From positions 12,837 to 20,710 of the forward strand of contig DBVV01000113.1 of NCBI GenBank assembly GCA_002308795.1: DNA of 7,874 bases. Reading direction: 5' to 3'. Source of the stretch: Mageeibacillus sp. UBA1255. GTDB taxonomy: Bacteria > Bacillota > Clostridia > UBA1212 > UBA1255. Both the position numbers and the translations under genes were made by a program. Below the pieces are notes generated by a model, which saw only the letters and a list, made by a program, of their open reading frames with translations, did not search any database and was not told the origin of the DNA. Of this stretch, positions 1 through 6,383 are shown one piece after another (the stretch's first letter is position 1; the number at the start of each line of letters is the position of its first letter).

Positions 1-18
1 TTGTCAAAAGAGCTAAAG

Positions 19-24
19 TATAAT
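19..24 (+). promoter_or_regulatory. Candidate -10 box upstream of murF
   Basis: A perfect TATAAT lies 30 bases before the murF start, in a 53-base stretch with only 15 G or C (about 28%), much lower than the coding sequence that follows. A -35 box at the usual 17-base spacing would fall at the window edge, so it cannot be judged. The TTGTCA at 1-6 resembles a -35 box but is only 12 bases away, which is too close. If the box is real, the transcript would start near base 31 and carry a leader of about 23 bases. Wall cluster genes are often read through from upstream, so this may be an additional internal promoter or chance. Confidence 0.35.
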
Positions 25-39
25 TGCAAATGGCAAATT

Positions 40-53
40 GAGGGTTTTTTTTT
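40..53 (+). promoter_or_regulatory. murF ribosome binding site with T9 spacer
   Basis: GAGGG at 40-44 is a good Shine-Dalgarno match. It is followed by an uninterrupted run of nine Ts (45-53) up to the ATG at 54. The spacing is within the workable range and supports this start. The homopolymer spacer is unusual because a gain or loss of a T would change the SD-to-start distance without touching the reading frame. Confidence 0.65.
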
Positions 54-1523
54 ATGATTACATTGTCTGTAAAAGAGCTTGCCGGGTTCTGCGGCGGACG
101 GTACGCTGCAGGCAGCGGAAGATATAAGATAAAGAGCGTCGTCACAGACTCGAGAAAGCCTGTGAAAGGCGGTGCGTTCGTTGCTTTGATCGGAGAGAAT
201 TTCGACGGCCACGCTTACGTGGGAGCGGCAATGAAAGCAGGCGCCGCATGCTGCGTTGTCAGCGACAGGGAAGGCTGGGAGCACGGTAAATACGGGCAGA
301 AGGCAATACTCGTCGAAGACACGCAAAAAGCGCTCGGAGATATTGCCGCCGGATACGTTCAGAAATATTTCCCCGCGATGCGCCGGATAGCCGTAACCGG
401 AAGCGTCGGAAAAACCACGACGAAAGAACTGGTGCATGCCGTTATCGCGTCTCGCTTCAAAGCGGAAAAAACACCTCTCAGTCACAATAATGAGATCGGT
501 CTCCCGATGACAACGCTCTCGCTCCCCGAGGATACCGAGATATTCGTCGCGGAGATGGGTATGCGCGGATTCGGCCAGATCAGCTATCTGGAGAACATCG
601 TACATCCCGAAGCGGCCGTAATAACGACTATCGGGAACGCACACCTCGAACTGCTGGGCAGCCGCGAGAACATCCTGAGGGCAAAGATGGAGGTCTGCAA
701 AGGCGGAGCGAGACTGCCCGAAGGAAAGGCGTTCAGGCTCATCGTTAACGGCGACAATGATCTTCTTAAAAATAAGGCGGAGCTTCGCCGGATCGCAGAA
801 GGATACGGCTGCAGAAATATCGAGATCATCACGTTCGGCATGGATCCGTCGTCAACTTACCGCGCTGCAGAGGCGGTGAGCGGCGAATATGGTATAAACT
901 ATCTGCTAATTTGTCCCGGGGGCAATTACCACGTTGACCTCCCGATACCCGGTGAGCATAATATTTATAATTCTCTGGCTGCGATCGCGGCAGGCGTGCT
1001 GTTCGGGATAGATCCGGCTTCGGCGGTAGAAGCGATGCGCGAATACGCGAACGTGACCGGTGGAGAGAATTCCGTAAGGCAGCGCAAAGTCGTTCTGGCA
1101 GGCGGGAAACTCACCGTGATCGACGACGCGTATAACGCCGGCCCCGAATCGATGCCGGCATCGCTGAAGGTGCTCGCAGGGATAACGGCAGACAGGCATA
1201 TTGCCGCCCTCGCGGACATGGTCGAGCTCGGACCGGACTCACCTAAATTCCACTATGAAGTTGGCCGCACGGCAGCAAAATACTGCGACAGATTGTTCAC
1301 GGTCGGAGAAAAAGCGAAAGAATACGTTAAAGCCTGGAAAGACAGCAAGCCGTCAGCCGCAAAGGCGGAAGCATTCGGCGATACGGAAAGCGCTTTTAAA
1401 TCGATTAAAAATTACGTCAACGAAGAATTAAATGCCGGCCGCAGCGTGGCGATACTCGTTAAAGGCTCGCATATAATGCATATGGGCAACATTTCTAAAC
1501 TGCTGGAGGATGCGTACAGATGA
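54..1523 (+). CDS. murF: UDP-N-acetylmuramoyl-tripeptide--D-alanyl-D-alanine ligase (MurF)
   Basis: This cytoplasmic ATP-dependent ligase adds D-Ala-D-Ala to UDP-MurNAc-tripeptide, the last cytoplasmic step in making the peptidoglycan precursor. The 489 residues show the three Mur ligase domains. The N-terminal substrate domain carries TDSRKPVKGGAF (31-42). The central ATPase domain has the P-loop TGSVGKTTTK (115-124), the MurF-type HNNEIGLP (144-151), AEMGMRG (166-172), GNAHLELLGS (194-203), VNGDND (231-236) and GEHNIYNS (300-307). The C-terminal domain has IDDAYNAGPESM (357-368), ADMVELG (387-393) and LVKGSH (468-473). NNEIG and IDDxYNA separate MurF from MurC, MurD and MurE. The family more often has NANP where NAGP is seen here, a small deviation. 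The length is slightly above the usual 450 or so. The stop overlaps the mraY start as ATGA, which suggests translational coupling. Confidence 0.96.
   Translation: MITLSVKELAGFCGGRYAAGSGRYKIKSVVTDSRKPVKGGAFVALIGENFDGHAYVGAAMKAGAACCVVSDREGWEHGKYGQKAILVEDTQKALGDIAAGYVQKYFPAMRRIAVTGSVGKTTTKELVHAVIASRFKAEKTPLSHNNEIGLPMTTLSLPEDTEIFVAEMGMRGFGQISYLENIVHPEAAVITTIGNAHLELLGSRENILRAKMEVCKGGARLPEGKAFRLIVNGDNDLLKNKAELRRIAEGYGCRNIEIITFGMDPSSTYRAAEAVSGEYGINYLLICPGGNYHVDLPIPGEHNIYNSLAAIAAGVLFGIDPASAVEAMREYANVTGGENSVRQRKVVLAGGKLTVIDDAYNAGPESMPASLKVLAGITADRHIAALADMVELGPDSPKFHYEVGRTAAKYCDRLFTVGEKAKEYVKAWKDSKPSAAKAEAFGDTESAFKSIKNYVNEELNAGRSVAILVKGSHIMHMGNISKLLEDAYR
1505..1510 (+). promoter_or_regulatory. mraY ribosome binding site inside murF
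   Basis: GGAGGA lies nine bases before the mraY ATG and within the last codons of murF. Together with the ATGA stop/start overlap (1520-1523) it fixes the mraY start and points to coupled translation of the two genes. Confidence 0.75.
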
Positions 1524-2512
1524 AAATATCCGAAATATTCATTTGCATGGGCATAGCGTTTGCGATCGGGGCAGCGATAGGTCCCGTTATCATACTGCTT
1601 ATGCGCCGGCTGAAGGCTAAACAGACCGAGCGCGACGACGGGCCGCAGAGCCACCTCAAAAAGCAGGGCACGCCCACCATCGGAGGGCTGATCTTCCTGC
1701 TGCCGATAGTAGCTGTATGCGTTGGATACGGCCTCATCCGCAACGAATACGGAATGTTTTTCCCCGCGGCATGCATGCTCGCGTTCGGAGTGATCGGATT
1801 CCTTGACGACTTCCTAAAGATAAAAAAACGCAGCAAAGACGGGCTTTACCCTTGGCAGAAAATGCTTTCGCTCCTGCTCGTCGCGGGAGGCGCAGCATGC
1901 TGGCTCTACTTTAAGGGCGGCGACAATATCACAGTTCTGCGTTTCGATATGTTCGGCTGGCACGCGGACCTCGACATCAAATGGTTTTTCATACCTTACG
2001 CGGTGTTCGTGCTGCTGGCAACGACCAATTCCGTTAATCTTACCGACGGCCTCGACGGCCTATGCGGAGGCATCAGCAGCATCGTTTTCGCTATGATCTC
2101 ATGCGTAGCTTATACGCTGGAGGCAGAGACCGAGATGCAGCTTTTCGGATTCATCTGCGCAGCCGCACTCCTGGCCTTCCTGCTGTACAATTACAACCCC
2201 GCCCGCATCTTTATGGGCGATACCGGTTCGCTCGCTTTAGGCGGAGGAATAGCGGCAATGACGCTGATCATGCGCCGCCCGTTCCTGCTCGTGATAGGCG
2301 GCCTGATATTCATAATCGAGGCGCTCAGCGACATCATCCAGGTCGGTGTGTTCAAGGCATCAGGCCGGAAGAAGAGAGTATTTAAAATGGCTCCCATACA
2401 TCATCACTTCGAGCTGTCAGGCTGGAGTGAAAAAAAAGTCGTCTGGACTTTCTGGGGCTTTACGCTGGCAATGTGCATTTTAACTTATTTCGCAACGTGT
2501 TTTAAAGGGTGA
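1520..2512 (+). CDS. mraY: Phospho-N-acetylmuramoyl-pentapeptide-transferase (MraY)
   Basis: This integral membrane enzyme transfers phospho-MurNAc-pentapeptide from UDP to undecaprenyl phosphate, forming lipid I on the cytoplasmic face. It is 330 residues long, normal for Firmicutes MraY, with about ten hydrophobic segments. Diagnostic motifs appear in order: HLKKQGTPTIGG (45-56), the Asp pair in FLDDFLKI (94-101), NLTDGLDGL (173-181), the active-site FMGDTGSLALGG (231-242) with D234, and the HHH-containing APIHHHFELSGWSE (291-304). The HHH motif separates MraY from WecA/TagO relatives, so the assignment is firm. It is followed after 12 bases by the ftsW-type gene, without the murD that often lies between them. 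A run of eight As (2430-2437) falls in the codons after GWS near the C-terminus. Confidence 0.97.
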   Translation: MKISEIFICMGIAFAIGAAIGPVIILLMRRLKAKQTERDDGPQSHLKKQGTPTIGGLIFLLPIVAVCVGYGLIRNEYGMFFPAACMLAFGVIGFLDDFLKIKKRSKDGLYPWQKMLSLLLVAGGAACWLYFKGGDNITVLRFDMFGWHADLDIKWFFIPYAVFVLLATTNSVNLTDGLDGLCGGISSIVFAMISCVAYTLEAETEMQLFGFICAAALLAFLLYNYNPARIFMGDTGSLALGGGIAAMTLIMRRPFLLVIGGLIFIIEALSDIIQVGVFKASGRKKRVFKMAPIHHHFELSGWSEKKVVWTFWGFTLAMCILTYFATCFKG

Positions 2513-2524
2513 CGGTGGAGAGCG

Positions 2525-3694
2525 ATGGCTCGCAAAAGGCGCGCGGACAATGACATAGTGCATACCAATATCAGCTTCTCCCAGGTGGATTTCTGGCTGC
2601 TTTTAAGCGTTATCCTCCTGGTAGGTATCGGTACTATGATGATCTTCAGCGCTAGCACCCCGAGCTCATATACGAAATCATCCACTTCCACTGCGTACGA
2701 CGTGCTTAAGACGCAGATAATATATACCGCGATCGGTATCGGCGTGCTGATACTTACCAGCATGATAGACTATAAACTGTTCGCACGCTTCTCGATCTTA
2801 CTCTTTGTGTTGTCAACGCTGATGATGGCGCTCGTGCCGGTGATCGGAACGACGCGTAACAACGCCAAGCGCTGGCTTAAGATAGGCATATTGTTCCAGC
2901 CTTCGGAGATACTCAAGCTGGCGGTAGTATTCTTCCTGGCATATTTATTGTCCCAGAAGAATATCAGGGAGAAGGCGGTCAAGCTCTGGGGCATACTGTT
3001 TTATATCATTCCGGTCGGTATCAACATCGCGCTGCTCGTACTGCAGCCGCATATAAGCTGCGTCGTAATCATTCTTGCCATCCTTGGAATGATGATGTTT
3101 GCGGGGAAGGTCAAATGGTACACGTTCGTTGTCGCCATTTTGCTTGCGGCCGCCGCGGTCGCTGCCGTACTGCTGTTTGTAAAAAGCAACGAGGGATTGT
3201 CCCTGAATTATATCCTCAACCGTATTTCGGCGCACGGGGGAGAGGCGGAGAATGAAGCCGATACGTACCAGGCTACCCAGTCGCTTTACGCGATCGGTTC
3301 CGGCGGTTTGTTCGGGCGCGGGTTCGGTAAAAGCGTACAGAAATATCTCTACCTTCCGGAGCCTTATAACGACTTTATCTTTTCGATCCTTGCCGAAGAA
3401 CTTGGCCTCGTGGGTGTCATCCTGGTCATATCCCTTTTCCTTATCCTGATACTGCGCGGGTACAAGGTCTCGGCTAACGCTCCTGATATGTTCGGCGCGC
3501 TGCTTTCCTTCGGCATCATCACGAACGTGGCGGTCCAGGTCGTGCTGAACCTCGCCGTCGTGAGCAAGCTTATGCCCGTGACCGGTATTTCTCTGCCGTT
3601 TTTCAGCTACGGCGGTACTTCGCTTATCATCATGATGGCGAGCATGGGAATGGTCCTGAACGTTTCAAAACAATCGCGGTACAGCAAATTTTAA
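2525..3694 (+). CDS. ftsW: SEDS peptidoglycan glycosyltransferase, FtsW/SpoVE type
   Basis: This is a polytopic SEDS-family protein that polymerises glycan strands from lipid II, normally paired with a class B penicillin-binding protein at the division septum (FtsW) or in the spore cortex (SpoVE). The 389 residues give about ten membrane segments after a basic, hydrophilic N-terminus. Family motifs are NNAKRWLKIG (112-121) with the conserved Trp, FQPSEILKL (124-132), LQPHIS (173-178), QSLYAIGSGGLFGRGFG (252-268), LPEPYNDFIF (277-286) and PVTGISLPFFSYGGTSL (351-367). D283 in YNDFIF aligns with the Asp regarded as catalytic in SEDS proteins; the usual form is HTDFIF. The AVVSKLMPVTG region and the mraY neighbour favour FtsW/SpoVE over RodA, but FtsW cannot be separated from SpoVE by sequence alone. 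The SD is GGTGGAG (2514-2520), with a rather short gap to the ATG. No in-frame start exists between the preceding stop and 2525. Confidence 0.92.
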   Translation: MARKRRADNDIVHTNISFSQVDFWLLLSVILLVGIGTMMIFSASTPSSYTKSSTSTAYDVLKTQIIYTAIGIGVLILTSMIDYKLFARFSILLFVLSTLMMALVPVIGTTRNNAKRWLKIGILFQPSEILKLAVVFFLAYLLSQKNIREKAVKLWGILFYIIPVGINIALLVLQPHISCVVIILAILGMMMFAGKVKWYTFVVAILLAAAAVAAVLLFVKSNEGLSLNYILNRISAHGGEAENEADTYQATQSLYAIGSGGLFGRGFGKSVQKYLYLPEPYNDFIFSILAEELGLVGVILVISLFLILILRGYKVSANAPDMFGALLSFGIITNVAVQVVLNLAVVSKLMPVTGISLPFFSYGGTSLIIMMASMGMVLNVSKQSRYSKF

Positions 3695-3700
3695 TATATT
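3695..3700 (+). promoter_or_regulatory. Possible -10 box before the first lipoprotein gene
   Basis: TATATT matches the -10 consensus at five of six bases and lies directly after the ftsW stop codon. No good -35 hexamer is visible at 16-18 bases upstream, where the sequence is still ftsW coding. Support comes mainly from the adjoining palindrome at 3700-3714, which would cover the expected transcription start. This is a weak call. Confidence 0.25.
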
Positions 3701-3714
3701 TTGCACCGTGCAAA
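3700..3714. promoter_or_regulatory. 15-base palindrome, candidate operator
   Basis: TTTGCAC and GTGCAAA are exact reverse complements around a single central C. The palindrome fills nearly half of the 32-base gap between ftsW and the lipoprotein gene, and its right arm overlaps the Shine-Dalgarno region (3712-3720). As RNA it could form at most a six-pair stem with a three-base loop and no U-run, so it is a poor terminator. It could act as a protein binding site or as a small hairpin that affects access to the ribosome binding site. The regulator is unknown. Confidence 0.45.
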
Positions 3715-3726
3715 GGATGGGTATAT

Positions 3727-4575
3727 ATGAACAGGATTACAAAACTGCTGATGGCTGTCGTTTCAGCGGCGCTGGGCGGGATGATCATATCCGGATGTGC
3801 GGGAACGCCGTCTGCGGATATGAGCGGAAGGACCGGAATGGATCTCACGGATATGTATACGGCCGAGGGCATTAAGATCCTCACGTTCAAATGTCCGGAC
3901 AAAAGTTATACGACGGCGCAGGGCTGCTGCTTCGACGGCGTCAATTGGGTGGTGGCGTTCAACCGTTTTGATGAAAACGGTGAAGAATGTACGCTGCTCT
4001 GTAAATTCGACCGGAATGGCAAGCTCATCAGGACGAGCGACGGCCCGCTTTATCTGGAGCATGCGAACAATATCACGTACCTGCCTGAGAAGAAGGCGTA
4101 TTATGTTACTTCGTGCCAGGGGACGCTCAACGAGTGCTGGAACGGCTATTCACTTGTGGCGCGTGATTCTCTCAAGGTGATCGATAAAGGACGTCTGGAT
4201 GCACCGTTTTTCGCGATGGGGTATTGTCCGGGCAGAAATGCGTACGCTTCCGGGCGCTGGGCCGGGGAGACGCTTGATTTCTGGGACGGTAAACCCGACC
4301 TCGTTAAAACCGTAGACGTTAAGGCTCCCGGTACGCTTTCGCAGGGGATGTTTGCCGCGGAGGATTACGTCTGGTTCGTGCGGTCGTCAAAGAACGGTTT
4401 TCACCAGGAGTTTCGCATTTATGATTGGGAGGGCGAGCTGGTCAATTCGATCCTTTTGTATCTTGAGGGTGACGCGGAGTCTGAGTCCGTGAACATCATC
4501 GACGGCGAGGTGTACGTTACCTCTAATTCCGGCAACGAAGCGCCTTTGTACCGCGTAAAATTTACCAAGCCCTGA
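3727..4575 (+). CDS. Predicted lipoprotein with beta-propeller-like repeats, function unknown
   Basis: I do not recognise a named family. The 282-residue product begins with a basic N-terminus, a hydrophobic segment and the lipobox IISGC, giving C24 as the predicted lipid-modified residue, so it should be anchored to the outer face of the membrane. The rest looks like repeated four-stranded units of about 40 residues. QGCCFDGVNWVVAF (66-79) followed by KFDRNGKLI (93-101) parallels QGMFAAEDYVWFVR (206-219) followed by IYDWEGELV (231-239). Further units start near HANNITYLP (112-120), FFAMGYCPGR (161-170) and ESVNIIDGEVYV (253-264), so a five-bladed or so propeller is likely. Eight cysteines besides C24 lie at 56-167 (56, 67, 68, 88, 92, 130, 137, 167), many for an exported Firmicutes protein. 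The start is supported by AAAGGA nine bases upstream. The gene is followed after 37 bases by a second lipoprotein gene, so a shared surface role is likely but unproven. Confidence 0.8.
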   Translation: MNRITKLLMAVVSAALGGMIISGCAGTPSADMSGRTGMDLTDMYTAEGIKILTFKCPDKSYTTAQGCCFDGVNWVVAFNRFDENGEECTLLCKFDRNGKLIRTSDGPLYLEHANNITYLPEKKAYYVTSCQGTLNECWNGYSLVARDSLKVIDKGRLDAPFFAMGYCPGRNAYASGRWAGETLDFWDGKPDLVKTVDVKAPGTLSQGMFAAEDYVWFVRSSKNGFHQEFRIYDWEGELVNSILLYLEGDAESESVNIIDGEVYVTSNSGNEAPLYRVKFTKP

Positions 4576-4600
4576 TATAAGCAGCTCGCAAAGTGTGATC

Positions 4601-4606
4601 GGAGGG
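4601..4606 (+). promoter_or_regulatory. Ribosome binding site that decides the second lipoprotein start
   Basis: GGAGGG lies six bases before the ATG at 4613. An in-frame GTG at 4595 would start six codons earlier, but that places the Shine-Dalgarno inside the coding region. The ATG start also gives a standard signal peptide beginning MRRNR, so 4613 is preferred. Confidence 0.8.
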
Positions 4607-4612
4607 AATACT

Positions 4613-6355
4613 ATGCGACGTAACCGTATTGTACTTATAATTGTTGCCGCTGTTCTGACTGCAGCGTTGTTCGCAGGCTGTACAGCTCCGCCGGAAACTG
4701 ATAAACCAGAAGAGAAGAAAGGCGTTGACCCGGCGCTGATCTACGACGAGCCGGAAACGCTGGTGGAGCCCGATCCGGATAAGCATATTATTGTCACCCT
4801 GCTGGACGAAGGACGTGATATCTTTCAGCCAGTCAACGGCTATTCGTACCGTTACGGGCCTTCGATGATCATGTACAAGGACGGGTCAATGGACGCCTGG
4901 TTTGCGACGCCCGGCACGCACGGGGAGTGGGACTGGCTGACGTACCGCCATATTGACCCCGTCACCGGACAGACGTCAGACGAAGTCGCGGCAGTGCAGC
5001 CAACGGGAGAATCGTGGGACAGATTGTCCTGCTGCGACCCGGGCGCGATATGGTTCGGCGGGTATTACTACCTGGGATACACTTCGACCGTTGACATCGG
5101 CGGCATACGGAACAACGTGTTTATTGCACGCTCGGTATCGCCCGACGGACCGTACGAAAAATGGAACGGCTCCGGCTGGGGCGGGGATCCGTATCCGGTG
5201 GTCTACTACGACGGAAAAGCTTCGGAATTCGGCGCCGGCGAGCCGTCGATGGTCGTGCTGAACGGTAAAATTTACCTGTACTATACGTGGAAGAGCGCGA
5301 AATCATCGGGCGAACAGATCAATCAGCTGCGCGTCGCGGTGGGAGATGCGTCCGACGAAAACTGGCCGGCAACGCTGGAGTACAAAGGCGTGTGCTACGA
5401 CTGCACTTCGCTGAACGAGCAGGATTCCGCGGACGTGAAATATATAGAGAATTTCGGCAAATTCCTGGCGGTCTGCACGGATAAGCGTTTTTCGGATACC
5501 AGCCGCCTCGCGTTTTATGAGTCGGACGACGGACTTACGTTCACGCGCATCGCCGAACTGCGCACGGGTCTGGCGCGCAAACTGCATAACTGCGGCATCT
5601 CGTCGCGGCAGAACGGACATATAAATACGGAGGACGATATCTACGTTGCCTACGCTTACGGCGGCGAATGGGGCAAGTGGGCTACCCGCATGCACGGTAT
5701 TTCGCTCTCGCTCGGCGATGAACCGGACTTTACGGACAGGCGCGGGAAGAGTACGGATCTCGCGGTCGAAATGTCCGAAATGCCTGCCGAAAAGTGGACC
5801 GTGGGCGTTACTTCGATACCGCACGCGTACCGCAAGATTGTGGGCGAAACGTTTGACCTCGGCATATTCTGGACGGATTATTCATACACCGATCCGATCG
5901 CCGTGGAAGACACGTCGAAAGTGAAATTATCCGGCTACGATAAATCGATCATTTCCGTAAAAGGTGTGACGGTGACGGCGCTGAAGCCGGGGACAACGTA
6001 CGTTACGGCTGAATATGACGGCCGCAGCATTCTGATACCGGTGAGAGTGTACGCGGAAGGCACGCCGCTGGACGATTCGCAGACTGTTACGGCGCTTACC
6101 GCCACTCAGAAGGAGTACCGCATCGGCATCGAATACCTTGAAGCTAAACAGATACGTGTGCGTGCGGATTACGCCGGGGGCACGTGGATGGAAATATTCC
6201 AGAAGGACGAAGGCGTCACGTATTCCGGATATGATACTTCGATCATCAGAGTGAGTGCGGACGGCCTTATATCATCGAGAAAGAAAGCCGGAGAGACCGA
6301 GGTCACGGTGACGTGCGGAGATAAGAGCGTGACGGTGAAAGTGATCTGCGAGTGA
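4613..6355 (+). CDS. Lipoprotein with GH43/GH32-like five-bladed propeller and two BIG2-like domains
   Basis: The 580-residue protein has a signal peptide with lipobox LFAGC (C23), then a Pro/Glu-rich linker, so it is predicted to be tethered outside the cell. Residues about 78-370 form five repeats with glycosidase-propeller character: YGPSMIMY (81-88), CCDPGAIWFGGYYYLGYT (140-157), GAGEPSMVVLNGKIYLYYTW (207-226), SADVKYIENFGKFLAVCT (272-289) and the unit around NTEDDIYVAYAYG (338-350). D142, E210 and D274 occupy blade-start positions like the acidic residues of GH43-type enzymes. No blade-1 Asp is evident, so activity is uncertain. The C-terminus holds two Ig-like units of BIG2 type, about 430-479 and 492-579. 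They share GYDKSIISV (441-449) and GYDTSIIRV (539-547), and each ends in alternating T/V strands. BIG2 domains often mediate surface attachment or glycan contact. With a GH32 gene 28 bases downstream, a glycan-binding or glycan-trimming role is inferred. An exact family or substrate cannot be given. Confidence 0.75.
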   Translation: MRRNRIVLIIVAAVLTAALFAGCTAPPETDKPEEKKGVDPALIYDEPETLVEPDPDKHIIVTLLDEGRDIFQPVNGYSYRYGPSMIMYKDGSMDAWFATPGTHGEWDWLTYRHIDPVTGQTSDEVAAVQPTGESWDRLSCCDPGAIWFGGYYYLGYTSTVDIGGIRNNVFIARSVSPDGPYEKWNGSGWGGDPYPVVYYDGKASEFGAGEPSMVVLNGKIYLYYTWKSAKSSGEQINQLRVAVGDASDENWPATLEYKGVCYDCTSLNEQDSADVKYIENFGKFLAVCTDKRFSDTSRLAFYESDDGLTFTRIAELRTGLARKLHNCGISSRQNGHINTEDDIYVAYAYGGEWGKWATRMHGISLSLGDEPDFTDRRGKSTDLAVEMSEMPAEKWTVGVTSIPHAYRKIVGETFDLGIFWTDYSYTDPIAVEDTSKVKLSGYDKSIISVKGVTVTALKPGTTYVTAEYDGRSILIPVRVYAEGTPLDDSQTVTALTATQKEYRIGIEYLEAKQIRVRADYAGGTWMEIFQKDEGVTYSGYDTSIIRVSADGLISSRKKAGETEVTVTCGDKSVTVKVICE

Positions 6356-6370
6356 CTGCACGGACAACAA

Positions 6371-6375
6371 AGAGG
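6371..6375 (+). promoter_or_regulatory. Ribosome binding site of the GH32 gene
   Basis: AGAGG lies eight bases before the ATG at 6384 in the 28-base gap after the propeller lipoprotein. It supports 6384 as the start, which also places the catalytic Asp at residue 22, as is normal for cytoplasmic GH32 enzymes. Confidence 0.6.
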
Positions 6376-6383
6376 CGAAACCG

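Noticed and set aside
1..57. An open frame entering from the left edge that ends at TGA 55-57, overlapping the murF start as ATGA
   Set aside because: The frame is only 18 codons, its translation does not look like a MurE C-terminus, and the stretch is very AT-rich with a perfect TATAAT. It could still be the end of an upstream gene; the preceding sequence would settle this.
2525..3694. Assignment of the SEDS gene as RodA
   Set aside because: The position right after mraY and the PVTGISLPFFSYGGTS form with its preceding AVV favour the FtsW/SpoVE group, although the groups are close relatives.
3700..3714. Intrinsic terminator after ftsW
   Set aside because: The inverted repeat allows only a six-pair AT-containing stem and is followed by purine-rich sequence, not a U-run.
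4595..4612. GTG start six codons upstream for the second lipoprotein
   Set aside because: It would put the GGAGGG Shine-Dalgarno inside the gene and lengthen the signal peptide with no benefit; ATG at 4613 has ideal spacing.
5303..5824. 173-codon open frame on the minus strand opposite the propeller lipoprotein
   Set aside because: Its composition is Arg/Val-rich without domain features, and the forward frame has clear propeller motifs throughout this stretch.
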